From Purshia tridentata (lineage: Eukaryota; Streptophyta; Magnoliopsida; Rosales; Rosaceae): DNA of 64,000 nucleotides. The position numbers were made by a program, and so were the translations under genes. Below the pieces are notes generated by a model. The model made no database searches, was not told where the DNA came from, and saw only the letters and a list, made by a program, of their open reading frames with translations. This document shows, piece by piece, positions 52,723 to 64,000 of the stretch. Numbering within the stretch: the stretch's first letter is position 1; each line of letters starts with the position of its first letter. The DNA is taken from assembly GCA_003254885.1 (NCBI GenBank), contig QANT01009119.1, positions 62,001-126,000 on the forward strand, read 5' to 3'.

Positions 52723-55700
52723 GGCCCTCACGCTCACGCAATGAAAGAAACTACAAGAATTTAATTCTTTCGAGTAGTGATATAAAACCCAGAACAATCT
52801 TTAGTAGTATATATGATATGTGAGTATTTTAAAGTTGGAAAAATTAATCTCACTTGACCAAGCTTTTTCCTGAAATTCAGCTGGTCATTGCAGTTGGAAT
52901 ATGAATGACAAGAATAAACAATATATGAATTAAATTAATTTCCCTTTGAAAATTAACAATAATATCGAGGTCATCAGAATGTTACATATATACCCAGGTG
53001 ACAAGCAACATCAAATTCTGTACCGTGCATGGGAGGAGGTATATATATATATATATTATTATTATTAATTAAGAATATGATGTTATATTATATGCATGAT
53101 AATCACGAATCAACATGAATTTTGGGGTTTTTGACCCTATTGCCTCTCGTGATAACCCTAAGCTTACTCTTTCTGTGTCTATATTTGTAGTGCAATAAGG
53201 CTGCCACGATTGAAGGCTTTGAAGCTGGACCACCATATCCTGATTAATATTATTGTAGGTAGCTTGTAGCATATATATATATATATATGTATAGCCTCGG
53301 TGGTGTGGATCTTTAAAGTTCTCTCTGAAACCGTTAGCCAAGGAACCAGTCATGACAAGTACATAAATGGCATCTGAGAAGGCTTGGAGACCCTACTACT
53401 CCATTACATGAACCCTAACTAGGCCTAAGTAGTTAATAGGAAAGCTATATAGGCCGGCGACTTCCTTTTCAGCTACATATATAGCATGCACTTCTTCCAG
53501 CTCATGCCCATACAAATGTTCCTTTCAAAGGGTACACTGTACACATATTGCAGCATGCAGCAAATGCTTTCACAACCATTATATTATATATTGTGCTTTT
53601 AACAGATCATTCACTGTTTTTTTGTCTCAATTAATGCAAACTTGTGTGTACGTTTCAGATCTGAACACACATACTTGCATACACACAGACCACGACCCCA
53701 AATGTGTCCTATATAAATTTAATTTAGTCCTTTATAAAGTTCAAAGTTAAAAAACAAACATCCAAAACCCCCTCCCCAAATTCGTAGAGCTAGCTAGCTA
53801 TAGCTCAGCTAGCTTCGTATATATCTATGCGGGTACATGGCTACTTGGGCATGTAGCTAGGTTGACTAGGTTTCAACTCTTTTAACTACAAAACATATAT
53901 GTTTTGTTGGGATTTGGGATATCATCCATGCTAAAAGCTGTTCTCATTTCCGTTTTATTAACTATTCTGTTGGCTTCTTCCCAAGTTCAAATCCATACAT
54001 TCTACAGATCGATCCAGTGAACACTGATCAACATGCATATATTTTTTTCGAAAAATTAATGTCAATCTAGCAATTTTATATTATATATCTATTAATTCTC
54101 TTGAAATATATTCATGATGTGAGAATATAAAATATTGTTCTATAGTAAAAAATTATAATCTTATATAGTGTTTTAGAAGAGTCGATTTTGTATTACTTCT
54201 TTTATTGTCAATTAATTTTGAAATGAATATTTAGATTTACTCAGAGTATTAGAATATATTCATCCACGCATATTGTGACCACATGTGCTCTATGTCACCA
54301 AATATGAGTTGTCCATAAGTGCACGTGTTTGGCTTAAGTGCATGTGTGGAAACATATAAGAATATAAAGTATTGTTCTACATTAGAAAACTATAAACTTT
54401 TAGTGTCTTGGAAGAGTATTAAGCTATTCATTTTATTACCAATTAATTTTAAAATTGATACTCAAAGTTCTTTATATGATTCCATTCTTATTTTTCATTA
54501 TTTGTTTGATAAATTACAAATTACACGTGGGCAAGTACATTGTTTTTAAAAAGTTAATTTCTACGTACTTGTCAAATCTCAACACCATTAAACATTCATC
54601 TAGAAATTTAACTGGCATATGATTTACTGTACCTTTCAACTCTGAAAATATTAATGTCCAATTTTCCTGGGAATTAAACTTTGGATAGATCAAGGACAAA
54701 GTGGGCCTACTTGGACTTGGATGGGGCCTACGTGTTTACATGCAATCGCTGCCTATAAAGTGAATTGAGATGGGCTTTTCCCTGATTGTGATAGCTGGTG
54801 AGGTGACCAACATAAAAGCTTTTCTAATTTTCTTTAATTATTATTTAATTTTTTTTGGCGGTCTTAAACCAACATAAAGTTTAAGTTATAAAATCTACAA
54901 TATATCCACAAGGATTCAAATTTTGCGAAAAAGCATGTACGGTCAAAATCAGAGGCCCAGTTATTTATATGCAAGAGCAGAGGCCCATAAAATGGCCCAG
55001 TTTGAAACCACAACCGTGAATAGATAATGGGGCCCTATCGTTCACGCTACAATTAAGGCCCACATATATGATGAACCAAAATCAAGAACGACATAAGACT
55101 TTATGTCGTTCATGGAGGAGAATATCTGCAAAACGGACTCCACAATCTCTGCATGCTTAGTTGACCCAAAAAATAATAATTTTTTGCTTGTTCGGCTTTT
55201 AGAGGATTGGTTGTTTGGGTCTCTTCACCAGCTGGTTGGTTATTAAGAAATGTATCCAAAAAATTGTAAGCTCCAAATTTCCGAGAAAAATAGTAAATTT
55301 GTTTGTTGGTATTCTTTTTATTTGATAAACATTTACAAATAAACTTTGATAAATTTTTTTTTTTTTAAGTGTTGATGAGACCGATTCTCGTCTTCATCAT
55401 GTTTGGAAGGATGTGAGATTTTTTTTTTCTTCTTCGTTTAAAGGGACTCATTTGTTGTACTTGTTTCATACTTTCATAGAAAACACCAAGAAATATATGA
55501 TTAATGGCATATATGGTTATGAACACGCAAGGCAAAGACATAGTTTAATATATGTTATTAATTCTAAGAAAATCATAATTACTAATATGCGTTGCTTTCA
55601 TACTCTCGAACTTTTTTTATTTTATCAAACATACTTTCAAACTTTGATTTAAAGAGAATAAATATCATAAGTATCCACTATCCAGGGCAGGTACTACAAT

Positions 55701-56521
55701 TGTCGATTAAAAGTAGCCACTTAATTCCTAGCCAAAATAGATATATCAAATAAAGTTTGGGGCCGAAAATGTCCGTCATTCAAAAGGTCTTATCTTTATT
55801 GTTTTTTCAAACCTTGATTAGTGCTTAACGTAATTTTTAGGCCTCGCCATTTTATGTCATCGATCAGTAATTAAGACTCACAAGAATCTTGAATTTTAAA
55901 ACCCATCACCTATACCCATAAGTTTCCTAGCAGCAAACCATGCATATTAGTGATCATTGGTACGTACGCAATATATATTTATAGTCTTGATATTAAGTTA
56001 TTAATAGTTTATATAATGTATAGGGTCTTCATTCCTTTAAAAGTCCATCGTTGACGGGAGGAAGGTTTCTTTATATATTAATTAAGGATGTCTTGTGTAT
56101 CCGGTCGAACACACGAACGGACAAGATTTCCAAAACAAATATATATAAGGGATTAATTAATTGAAAATCATAAAATGAAAATTTAAGGGCATTGCATGGC
56201 TATTTGCATTATAAGATTAATTAATTTTGTGTTAATCTATTAATTAATTAATTTGAATTAATCCATATACATGTAAATGATGTAATACCCAAAAAAACAG
56301 ATAAGCCAAATGTGGAATAATTTGTAACTCGGAAAGCAACAATACGAACTGTTGTAGTTCTAGTACATTGTTCATAAAGACTCTTAAACCTGTACATGGG
56401 ATCGAAGACCAAGTCATGTTTTTCTGGTTTCACAAATTACATGCATGACTCATGACTGACGACGACATTTCAATTCGTCATACAAAAAACAAAGGCCAAA
56501 AAGATACATTAATTGTAGAAG

Positions 56522-58215
56522 TCATCTCCTTTGTGATTTAGCCTTTGTCATATGCATCCTGGCATGATCAGTTCGTTCCATCCCGTAAACTTGATAATCG
56601 GCATCATTCTCGACGTCGTTCTCTTCATCTTCATCATCCTCCATCTCCACCACATTTGAAATCTCCTTCTTCCTTCTTCCGGCACCCCCCTTGACCCAGT
56701 CCACCACTTCGATCATGGTGGGCCTGTTATCAGGGTTACTATCAGTACACTTGATGGCGATCATGACCGTTGATTTCAATTGGTCTCGATCATACTTCCC
56801 TTTCAGCCTTGGATCTGCAATGTGATTGAATGCACCCTTTTGGACGTAGGGCGTGGCCCATTGCACAATGTCACGCTTTACTCCCCCGGGGAGTTTCTCT
56901 ATTGGCTTTTTGCCGCTAATGATTTCTAAGAGTAAAATTCCAAAGCTATAAACATCGCAACTCTCGGAAACTTTTCCCCACATGGCATATTCTGGAGCCA
57001 AATACCCAAGAGTACCCTTTACCCTAGTGGTCAGATGGCTAACACCATCAGGAATCAGCTTTGCAAATCCAAAATCAGCAACTTTTGCTTCAAATTCAGT
57101 GTCTAAAAGCACGTTGCTAGCCTTTATGTCTCTATGTATTATATGAGGATTGGCCTCATGGTGCAAGTACCTGAATTAATAATATTTAATCATCATACTC
57201 AAAAACTTAATATTACATATTATGAATATATAACAATTTTAAGATCAATGACCTTTGAATTTCAGGAAGGGTTATCTGAATTTGAGATGGGTGTGGCTTA
57301 TATAATCATGGTTTTATGTTTTATATATTTTATAGAGTCTAATACACATTAATTAAAATTATTTTTGGGAATTAATTGGAGATTAATTAGTTTATTTACT
57401 TTACTTACAATAAACCTTCGGCGGATCCAATGGCGATGCTCATTCTTCTTGGCCAATCAAGCGCACAATTGGCTGCAAGTTGGCCGTGCAAATGGGTGAT
57501 CAAGCTATGATTAGGCATGTAATCATACACTATAAGTCTTTCATCACCTCCGGCATAGAATCCTCGCAGGCCTAACAAGTTTTTGTGTCTCACCCTCCCA
57601 AGTATTTCTACTTCCACTGCAAACTCCATCTCTGCCTTTGCACTCATCGTTTTCAATCGTTTCACAGCTATCTGCATTAATATATGACCAAAGTCACTAC
57701 CAATTCAACAAAATTCAGAAAAAAGATTTATTATAGCTAGCTGCTCGATATCATATGTAGAATTAAAAAAATTGAAACGAGAAAGGGATTAGCTTAAGTG
57801 GAACTGAGGGATAGTGGAGATCCATTCCAATGAAACGGAAAAAAGGAAAATAGAAAAAGAGAATTAAAAAATGGACATGATTGCCTCGACGCCTTTACTT
57901 GTTCGACCCCAATAAACGCTTCCAAAACCGCCTTCTCCGATCTTATTATCATGGTGGAAATTGTTGGTTGCATGAAGAAGCTCCTTGAGAGAGTATATAT
58001 CCCAAGGGTAATCCCTATTCTTGTGCACCCTAATTAATTAAACAACCCCAAAATTAATGAAAAAGGTAACAATTAAACATTAGCATAGCCTAGCGATAAT
58101 AATTAAGTGTTCGATCTAAATGTGTTCATGATGACTAGGTAGCATACCTGGGCTCTGATGAATTAGGTTGATCCTCTTTCTCAGAGCTGCAACAAAAGCA
58201 GTTCCAGCCGGGCAT
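56522..58215 (-). CDS. PTI1-like receptor-like cytoplasmic kinase
   Basis: Four exons on the minus strand: 58148-58215, 57885-58029, 57409-57671 and 56522-57170, giving 374 residues. It resembles the PTI1-like kinase At3g15890 group. Cysteines near the N-terminus (MPGWNCFCCSS) suggest palmitoylation and membrane attachment, with no transmembrane segment. Kinase landmarks: glycine loop GEGGFGSVY (54-62), Lys75 in IAVK, HRD 171-173 in IIHRDIKASNVLL, DFG 191-193, activation segment GTLGYLAPEYAMWGKVSESC and DVYSFGILLLEII. All catalytic residues are present, so an active Ser/Thr (possibly dual-specificity) kinase is expected. Intron 2 appears to use a GC donor (57884-57883), since no GT fits the frame. 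After the domain comes an acidic tail (MEDDEDEENDVENDADY). These kinases act in receptor signalling. Confidence 0.9.
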
Positions 58216-58861
58216 TTTCTTTGGGAGGAAAGAACAAACCATAACTGATTTATTATGGGAAATACTGGATTAATTAATCGACTGTGACTGTGTGTGTGAG
58301 AGGGATCGATGAATGGAGGGAGAAGACAAAAAGGGTTGATGATCAAAGCAAGAAGAAGGCAAATATTTCGGAAACTCTGAAGCAAAAGGGAAGGAGTCTT
58401 ATGGTGAAGACAAAAGGCAGAGCCTTGGAAGTCAAGGAATTTAATTTATGTTACATATATTCAAATGTATTCTACTGCACAACAACAACAACAAATCTTA
58501 GGCTGTTCACAAGCAGCTAGCCCTCAAGCTGGTGTACTCTAGTGCTTGTTAGCTTTTGCCCAACACCCCATTTTTTTTCATTGGAAATATCACATTTTTA
58601 AATTGGTAACGAGACTTTCTGGGAAATTTGTTTTATGTAGTAGTGGTCTATAAATTATTAGTACACGTACGTATGTGCTATAAGTTTATATTAATTAATT
58701 TAACTTTAATATAATTTTTTTGATGATATGTGTAACCTTTCTTATATATACAGTTGAAAGGGACAGCATCACCCGCGATGAAGTTGGCTCTGTACCCATC
58801 AATCACGACCTTTCAAAGTTATGATGCAGCGCAAATTATGAAATTAACTAGAGTATAGCTA

Positions 58862-59351
58862 GGCCTTCTACAATAGTATATCTAAATACATAAATACCTT
58901 ATACTTATACTTATTTTGGGTATTAAAAAATAATTTTTTAATATTATGAGGATCAATTTCACAATAGTGTTGAGAGCCAAAATAGGGATCAAGTTTTGAA
59001 GACTTATTTTAGTTTTTATTGATTTTGTATTTAAAAACAAAAAACACCATATCCTACCGTCCATTTTTTTAAAAACACCAGATCTCATACCTGATGCACG
59101 CAGGCCCCACTGCCAGTGACTATATGCTGGGAACTAGCTTCTCTCTCTTCAGTTTAATCATGTGGGTTGGGAGTCTTTGAGCCGAAAAGTAGTTTGGGTC
59201 TTAGGTATCAAGGAGGGCCAAAAGTGAGGATCAGTTTTAAGGATCAAAGCTTTTGGGTATCATAATTCCGGCCTACTATTTTGAGCTTATCTCTAAAATA
59301 TACCCATTTTAACTCTTGAGGATCAAATATAGGTAATCATTGTAGAAGGCC
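58862..59351. mobile_element. MITE, possible PIF/Harbinger (Tourist-like)
   Basis: GGCCTTCTACAATAGTAT on the left matches in inverted form ATTACCTATATT..GTAGAAGGCC on the right, the GGCCTTCTACAAT core being perfect. Flanking triplets are CTA on the left and TTA on the right, close to the TWA duplication of Harbinger-type elements but not identical. The interior repeats GAGGATCA-type motifs and has no long frame. Confidence 0.6.
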
Positions 59352-59437
59352 TTAGGCCATCAAAGAAAGCTAATTAAAACTTGATATTTGACTCTCTTTT
59401 TTTTCCGTCAAATATCTAATTTTAATTGGCGTATCTT

Positions 59438-59497
59438 GTTACTTAATATGATAACATGACAAAAAACGTTACTTAATATGATAACATGACAAAAAAC
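59438..59497. repeat. Perfect tandem duplication, 30-bp unit x2
   Basis: The unit GTTACTTAATATGATAACAT plus GACAAAAAAC occurs twice without mismatch. A very recent event or sequencing artefact. Confidence 0.85.
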
Positions 59498-62423
59498 TCT
59501 TTATATCAATTTTACTTGTCAAAGTTAAATTTGTGATAAAATACTTGGGCGCGCAAGAAACCAGCTAAGAATAGGTCGCAATCAACTATTCGCCTATACA
59601 TATGATAATTAGCTGTGAATGTGATTGATACACTATTATATTGAATACAAAATCAAACAAAGAGTTTTGTCGATAACCGGGAAAAAGAGGAGTGGAATTT
59701 TTTAAACTCTCTGATAAAAAGAAAAAAAAAATGTCTAATAATTATTAGTTTTTTATTTTTTACAGTTGGTCCCATGATTATGCCAAAATATCCGTTTTGA
59801 CCTTTGAAACAAAGATTTGAAAAAAAAAAGAAAAAAGAACTTCCAAACAAAGAATAGTAGTTCTATTGTTCGATGGTCAATATGATTAGTTCTTGTAATT
59901 AATAAATGTGATGACTAATCTAGTGTTAAAGTAGAGTGTTTAAGTTGAATGAAATAATCAAAGTAGACGGATGATATCTCACCTTCAGTATATCTCTATA
60001 AGACATAAGACACTACCCAAATTCGTCCCAATTAGTTTGGGGCCATCTCCTTGATTTTGGAAAATATATTTAAATCCATCTCTTTAAAATTCTCATCCCA
60101 AAAAGTGCCCGTATCTATTACGTAGACCTATCCATGATGACGAGAATAACAAAAATTAATAAAGACTACAATAATTATTCTGCATCTTAACGATCTAAAA
60201 TTGATCTAACCTCTCAAATTAATATATCTTCAATTTAAGTTCTCATAAAAGTTTATAAACTAGTATAATTGCTAGACCAAAAAAAAAAGTAGTCACTTTT
60301 TCTTCACCTGAAATCCAGCTAGATAATTTAAGAAGAAATATTAACATTATTTAGAGTTATAATATTGGTATATAGAAACCTTTGAAAGTAGATAAATTAA
60401 TATTATATTCTAAACTTAAAAATCCTCTACATATAATTTACAACAAATAAATTAGTATTAACATATCACTTTCAAATTGACCAAACTTTAGCCTTTAGGT
60501 ATAGTAGTCAAGAAATGATAAAAAAAAAGGCCAGGCGGGGCTCATTGGATTGTCACTAACTGTAGAGAGGGAAGCCGAATTTTTCCACTTTCATCGAAGC
60601 CCCTTCCCCTCCCTGATTCCCTATTGCTATTGCTGTTTAAAAGTCTTCCAGTTGACCAAATATCATGTATATCATTACATGTAGCCTGGTAAAAAAAACA
60701 AAACAAAACTTGCTTATATACCCTTCATTTTTCTTAAAAAAATAATAAGAATAATAATGAATAATGAATAACAAATCCAATCCCATCCATTAGTTTATTA
60801 AAAGCGTCCTTGCTTATCCTGATACACTCCAATTCCAATCCCACCCATAAATAATATTTAACATCTGAAATTGTAATATTAATGTAGGGAGTGGGGTGTG
60901 CCAAGGGGCAGTAATGAACATAGTAAGATGAGTAGGAGGCTGAATCCAGTTCTGCACAACGTGGAGATCATTTGTATTGTTTATTTGGAACATCGATCCT
61001 TGTCGTTAATCATGATTAAGCCTCTTTTGTCTGGATTCTTATTGGGCTTCTTAGGCCCCATGGCTGTTTTAAAGTTTTTGTATCGTTTTTGGGCCCTTGC
61101 GCTCCTATCAAGAACTTCTAATTTCTGTATTCTGGAAGCAATACAAACATAATGAACGTCCCGACATTAAGTCATGGGTGGTTTAATTTATAGCATATAT
61201 AATATATGCTTTGCATTCAAAATTGGATTGAAAGGAGGTAGCTACAGCCTCATCAATATGTCCAAGGGTTTAGTTCAGTACTATAGCTGGATCCCCTTGT
61301 ATAGATTCCTCTATCCCTTGCAGTGATGATTCTTACTCCTGCATTCTAGGTGATCTCCTCACTGCTCACCACATTTTTTAGGTAACTTTACTGCAAATAA
61401 TGGTCATACATACAGACGGATGCAACTCATATATATATATATACAAGCTTCTTAGATTAAGTATAAAAGGTTATATATATACAAATAGTTATATATATAT
61501 ATATATCCTCATTGATGAAAAATGATGACATGTTCTACTTCAACAAGCCTCCAATTCAATGATTGAAATTATTCATACTTTCGGTCTCATATATTAATTT
61601 AAAGATTATCCCGGAATAAAAATCCAAATTAAAAATTATTTAGCCAATTTATTACCAATTAAATTACCATTAACAACATATTTCAATTTTTTTCTGAAGG
61701 ACTTTGTCTTTTTGCACAATTTAAATGACTAACTAAATATCAATTTGGCTGATTTTTTATGAGAACAACTCTTGAAGATAGGCCTAAAAAGTTATATAAT
61801 TCGGATCACTGCAGTAATCAATGTGGTCCTTGAAAGATTTTTTTTTTTTTAAAGTGAAAACATTCTCACTTGAAACTCTCTTGATAAATATATGTGTGTA
61901 CACGTGTGCTGGAAACTCTCCAACACTAAATCTGTCAAGGTAATTAACTATGTGAAGACTCGAAAACACCTGCTAGGTTCTAACTAGTACAAAAATTATA
62001 TATATGGAGAACATGATGTGTCATTCAACTTTGCTACGATGGAAGAAAGCACCAAGGATAAGATATATTCTGCATACTTTTAAAAGTCAGAGATCACTGG
62101 TTTATTAAGTAGTCCTCATGGTATGTGGACATAATAACGCTGAACACGTACACAACAAATTAATTTCATGCAAAATAGAATATTTACTTCCAGCAGTCCT
62201 AGCTGGCACTCAGATTACTTAAGGAATTTGGAAATTGGAAGCTGATGTGGTCTAGCTTAATTTGTACAATTGGATAAACTATGCTGATATAAATATTATC
62301 ACGATGATCAATTAATGAACTTTTCTGAGAACAACTCAATCCAACTATATATATTATATATATATAAATATATATTATCTGCTTACAGATAGATATTATC
62401 ACAGTTCACTAGAAGAAGAAACG

Positions 62424-62576
62424 AAAAATCCTCTAAGTAACCTGCTAGCTAGCTAGTTTTTTATAAATTAACACACAAAATTAACTGATAAATCTGATCC
62501 AGCAGCAACTGATGGTGGTGTAAAACATTAATGTACAAATGGAGCTAGCTAGCAGGTTACTTATAGAGGATTTTTC
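62424..62576. repeat. Long foldback, 31-34-bp arms (miRNA-precursor-like)
   Basis: Left arm 62424-62454 pairs with right arm 62543-62576, differing only by a 2-base insertion. The arm core is AGTAACCTGCTAGCTAGCT. The loop is 88 bases. Geometry is compatible with a small-RNA precursor or a foldback MITE. No known mature miRNA was recognised. Confidence 0.7.
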
Positions 62577-62647
62577 TGAAGTACAAGTTTGATAAACATA
62601 TCTTACGTTTACTGCCTGCTACATATATATATAAACCTAGCTTTCAA

Positions 62648-62707
62648 CTGTTGTGTAACATATACTAGCCAGTACTTATATATCTGAAAGTATATTTTAC
62701 ACAACAG
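62648..62707. repeat. Second hairpin, 19-bp arms
   Basis: CTGTTGTGTAACATATACT at 62648-62666 pairs with 62689-62707 at 18 of 19 positions around a 22-base loop. Confidence 0.7.
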
Positions 62708-63159
62708 GTAATGATTAACATATAGATTACGAACTATGTTGACAACATGAACATCAAAGTGAACACGTACTGATGAAGAACATTAGCTGGCACGACTTTC
62801 TGCAGTTGCATGAGCTAATGAGCTCAAAGGATCAAATATCTATATATTTTTCTATAATATATGATAAGCCAAGTAATTCCATATATAGAAATTAAGTTTA
62901 CGAAAATTAGTTTTGAGTTACCAGATTTTCAAATCCAGTGCAATCTATTTCCCAATTCAAAGAAACGACCAGCTTGCTATAAATGAAACATCAGATTGAG
63001 CAAGAAATACTTACGCAAATCGATCACAAATACAAAACCAAGCACTAGGGTACGTGCTTAATTTCTAATCAACTTAATTAAGGTCAATTAATGTACGTAG
63101 TGAAGAGAATACCTAGCAAGCTAGCTCGATCCGAACAAGAAATTGAGATATGTGGTCGA

Positions 63160-64000
63160 TCAATCAGAATTGCAACAATATGTATTTAGTTTGAGTTGCA
63201 ACTCAGACAAATTGAGGCTTGCCAAATCCTCGTCCACCTGTGAATTATTGAGCATTATATTTTGGATATATATGTACGTATGATCAATTCTGATGCTCAT
63301 ATAATTTAATTAATATTACCTGGCACTGAATGGTGTGAAACAACCTTTGATTTACTGTGGTGGAGGCACAACCAACAACGGTAAGACCTTGTTCAAGTAA
63401 CACTTTGAGCACTCCTGAAAGAGGTCTAGGAAAGGCGCCTTCCCCACTAGTACTAGTACTACTGCAGCTGCAGCTTATCAAATTATCCACTCCATCCCAA
63501 CCACTTGCATTTGGGAGAACCATGATGGAGCAATTATTAAGCAAATCACTCCCCAAACTTTCAGAACATGTAGTTGACCTAATTTGAAGCTTTTGCCTCT
63601 CAGCATTCAGTTCTTGGATCTTCCTCTCCATGTGCTTTATGTAATTCACCGCCTCGTTCATGTGCTCGGTGATGGAACGCTTTCCCTGTAATTAATTATA
63701 ACCCCATCAATTACAAAAACCTAGCTAGCTAAAAGCCTAAAACCATACAATTAAGTGTATACTTAATTAATTTATACCCAATATGATGGAGTTGGAGATC
63801 ATGACCTTGATGAATTCAGGAGGGAGGAGAGATCGAAGCGATGCATTAAGAACTGCCATTTTCTGTCTTCTTTGGCGTTCGTTGTCCCGTCGCATGATCT
63901 TATTACTTTCATGACTAGCATTTGCTTCATTAATGTTTTGGGGATTATTAGCTAATCTCATATCATCATCAACATCATGTTGCTTCCGGGCTTTTCCCAT
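63160..64000 (-). CDS. bHLH transcription factor (bHLH36/118-like), possibly 5'-incomplete
   Basis: Three exons on the minus strand: 63806-64000, 63320-63685 and 63160-63237, giving 212 visible residues. An ATG lies exactly at the window edge (64000), so it may be the true start or internal. Residues about 36-91 form the bHLH domain: basic region MRRDNERQRRQ, helix 1 AVLNASLRSLLPPEFIK, loop GKRS, helix 2 AVNYIKHMERKIQEL. Glu41 and Arg45 can contact an E-box, but the position four before the Glu is Arg37, where G-box binders and (from memory) bHLH36-type relatives have His. The C-terminal VLKVLLEQGLTVVGCASTTV segment resembles the ACT-like tail of this subfamily. A nuclear dimeric regulator; the pathway is unknown. 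Confidence 0.85.

Larger units (their letters stand above)
49670..56521. other. 7-kb gene-poor intergenic stretch
   Basis: The left end is the 5' flank of the trihelix gene. It contains a GAGT tandem at about 50232-50259, (AT)n runs near 52702-52722, 53040-53058 and 53270-53288, and scattered AT-rich DNA. Several open frames exist (for example 50304-50678) but none shows a known domain or credible splice structure. The right end is the 3' flank of the PTI1-like kinase. Confidence 0.55.
58216..63159. other. 5-kb gene-poor intergenic stretch with a MITE and foldbacks
   Basis: The left end is the 5' flank of the PTI1-like kinase. It contains the MITE at 58862-59351, the perfect 30-bp tandem duplication at 59438-59497, and two long hairpins at 62424-62576 and 62648-62707. 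The rest is AT-rich with nothing recognised. Open frames such as 60898-61152 have no known domain. Confidence 0.55.

Noticed and set aside
60898-61152. 84-codon open frame with a hydrophobic stretch
   Set aside because: The hydrophobic part could mimic a membrane segment, but nothing else supports a gene.

Overview
This is a window of plant nuclear DNA. Spliced genes with GT-AG (and two GC-AG) introns are separated by long AT-rich stretches rich in microsatellites and small DNA transposons. The proteins (plastid phosphoglucomutase, GA 20-oxidase, PTI1-like kinase, trihelix and bHLH factors, HGGG carboxylesterases) are those of a flowering plant. The general feel of the paralogs suggests a woody eudicot, perhaps Rosaceae/Prunus, but that species guess is inference from memory and was not tested.

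Layout. 1-1043 (+): 3' end of a DUF4378 protein gene. 3336-4610: Mutator-like element with a 9-bp target duplication. 6114-9347 (-): seven-exon DUF662 'RAB6-interacting golgin' gene. 10533-13830 (-): seven-exon fructokinase. 16058-16681: GC-rich hAT-like element with an 8-bp target duplication and an internal minisatellite. 17507-22458 (+): complete 22-exon plastid phosphoglucomutase. 22459-29609: gene-poor. 29610-30934 (+): three-exon gibberellin 20-oxidase. 30935-35883: gene-poor. 35884-42692 (-): tandem array of intronless carboxylesterases: a 3' fragment, a copy with a C-terminal frameshift, a pseudogene split by a hAT-like insertion, and two intact copies. 43178-43270 (+): possible degraded retroelement RNase H fragment. 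46097-49669 (-): four-exon gene joining a trihelix DNA-binding domain to a pseudokinase-like domain. 56522-58215 (-): PTI1-like receptor-like cytoplasmic kinase. 58862-59351: MITE. 63160-64000 (-): bHLH factor, possibly incomplete at the right edge.

How genes relate. Fructokinase and plastid phosphoglucomutase lie divergently 3.7 kb apart and both serve sucrose-to-starch carbon flow, but nothing in the sequence shows co-regulation. The carboxylesterase array is a clear birth-and-death cluster in which duplication copied promoter and 3' flanks along with the coding region. The other genes look like independent loci. No CRISPR arrays, operons or other prokaryotic features are present. I recognised no tRNA or rRNA gene by eye. 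I found no clear new biological system; the most unusual gene is the trihelix-pseudokinase, and the best-supported structural finds are three transposons with exact target-site duplications.
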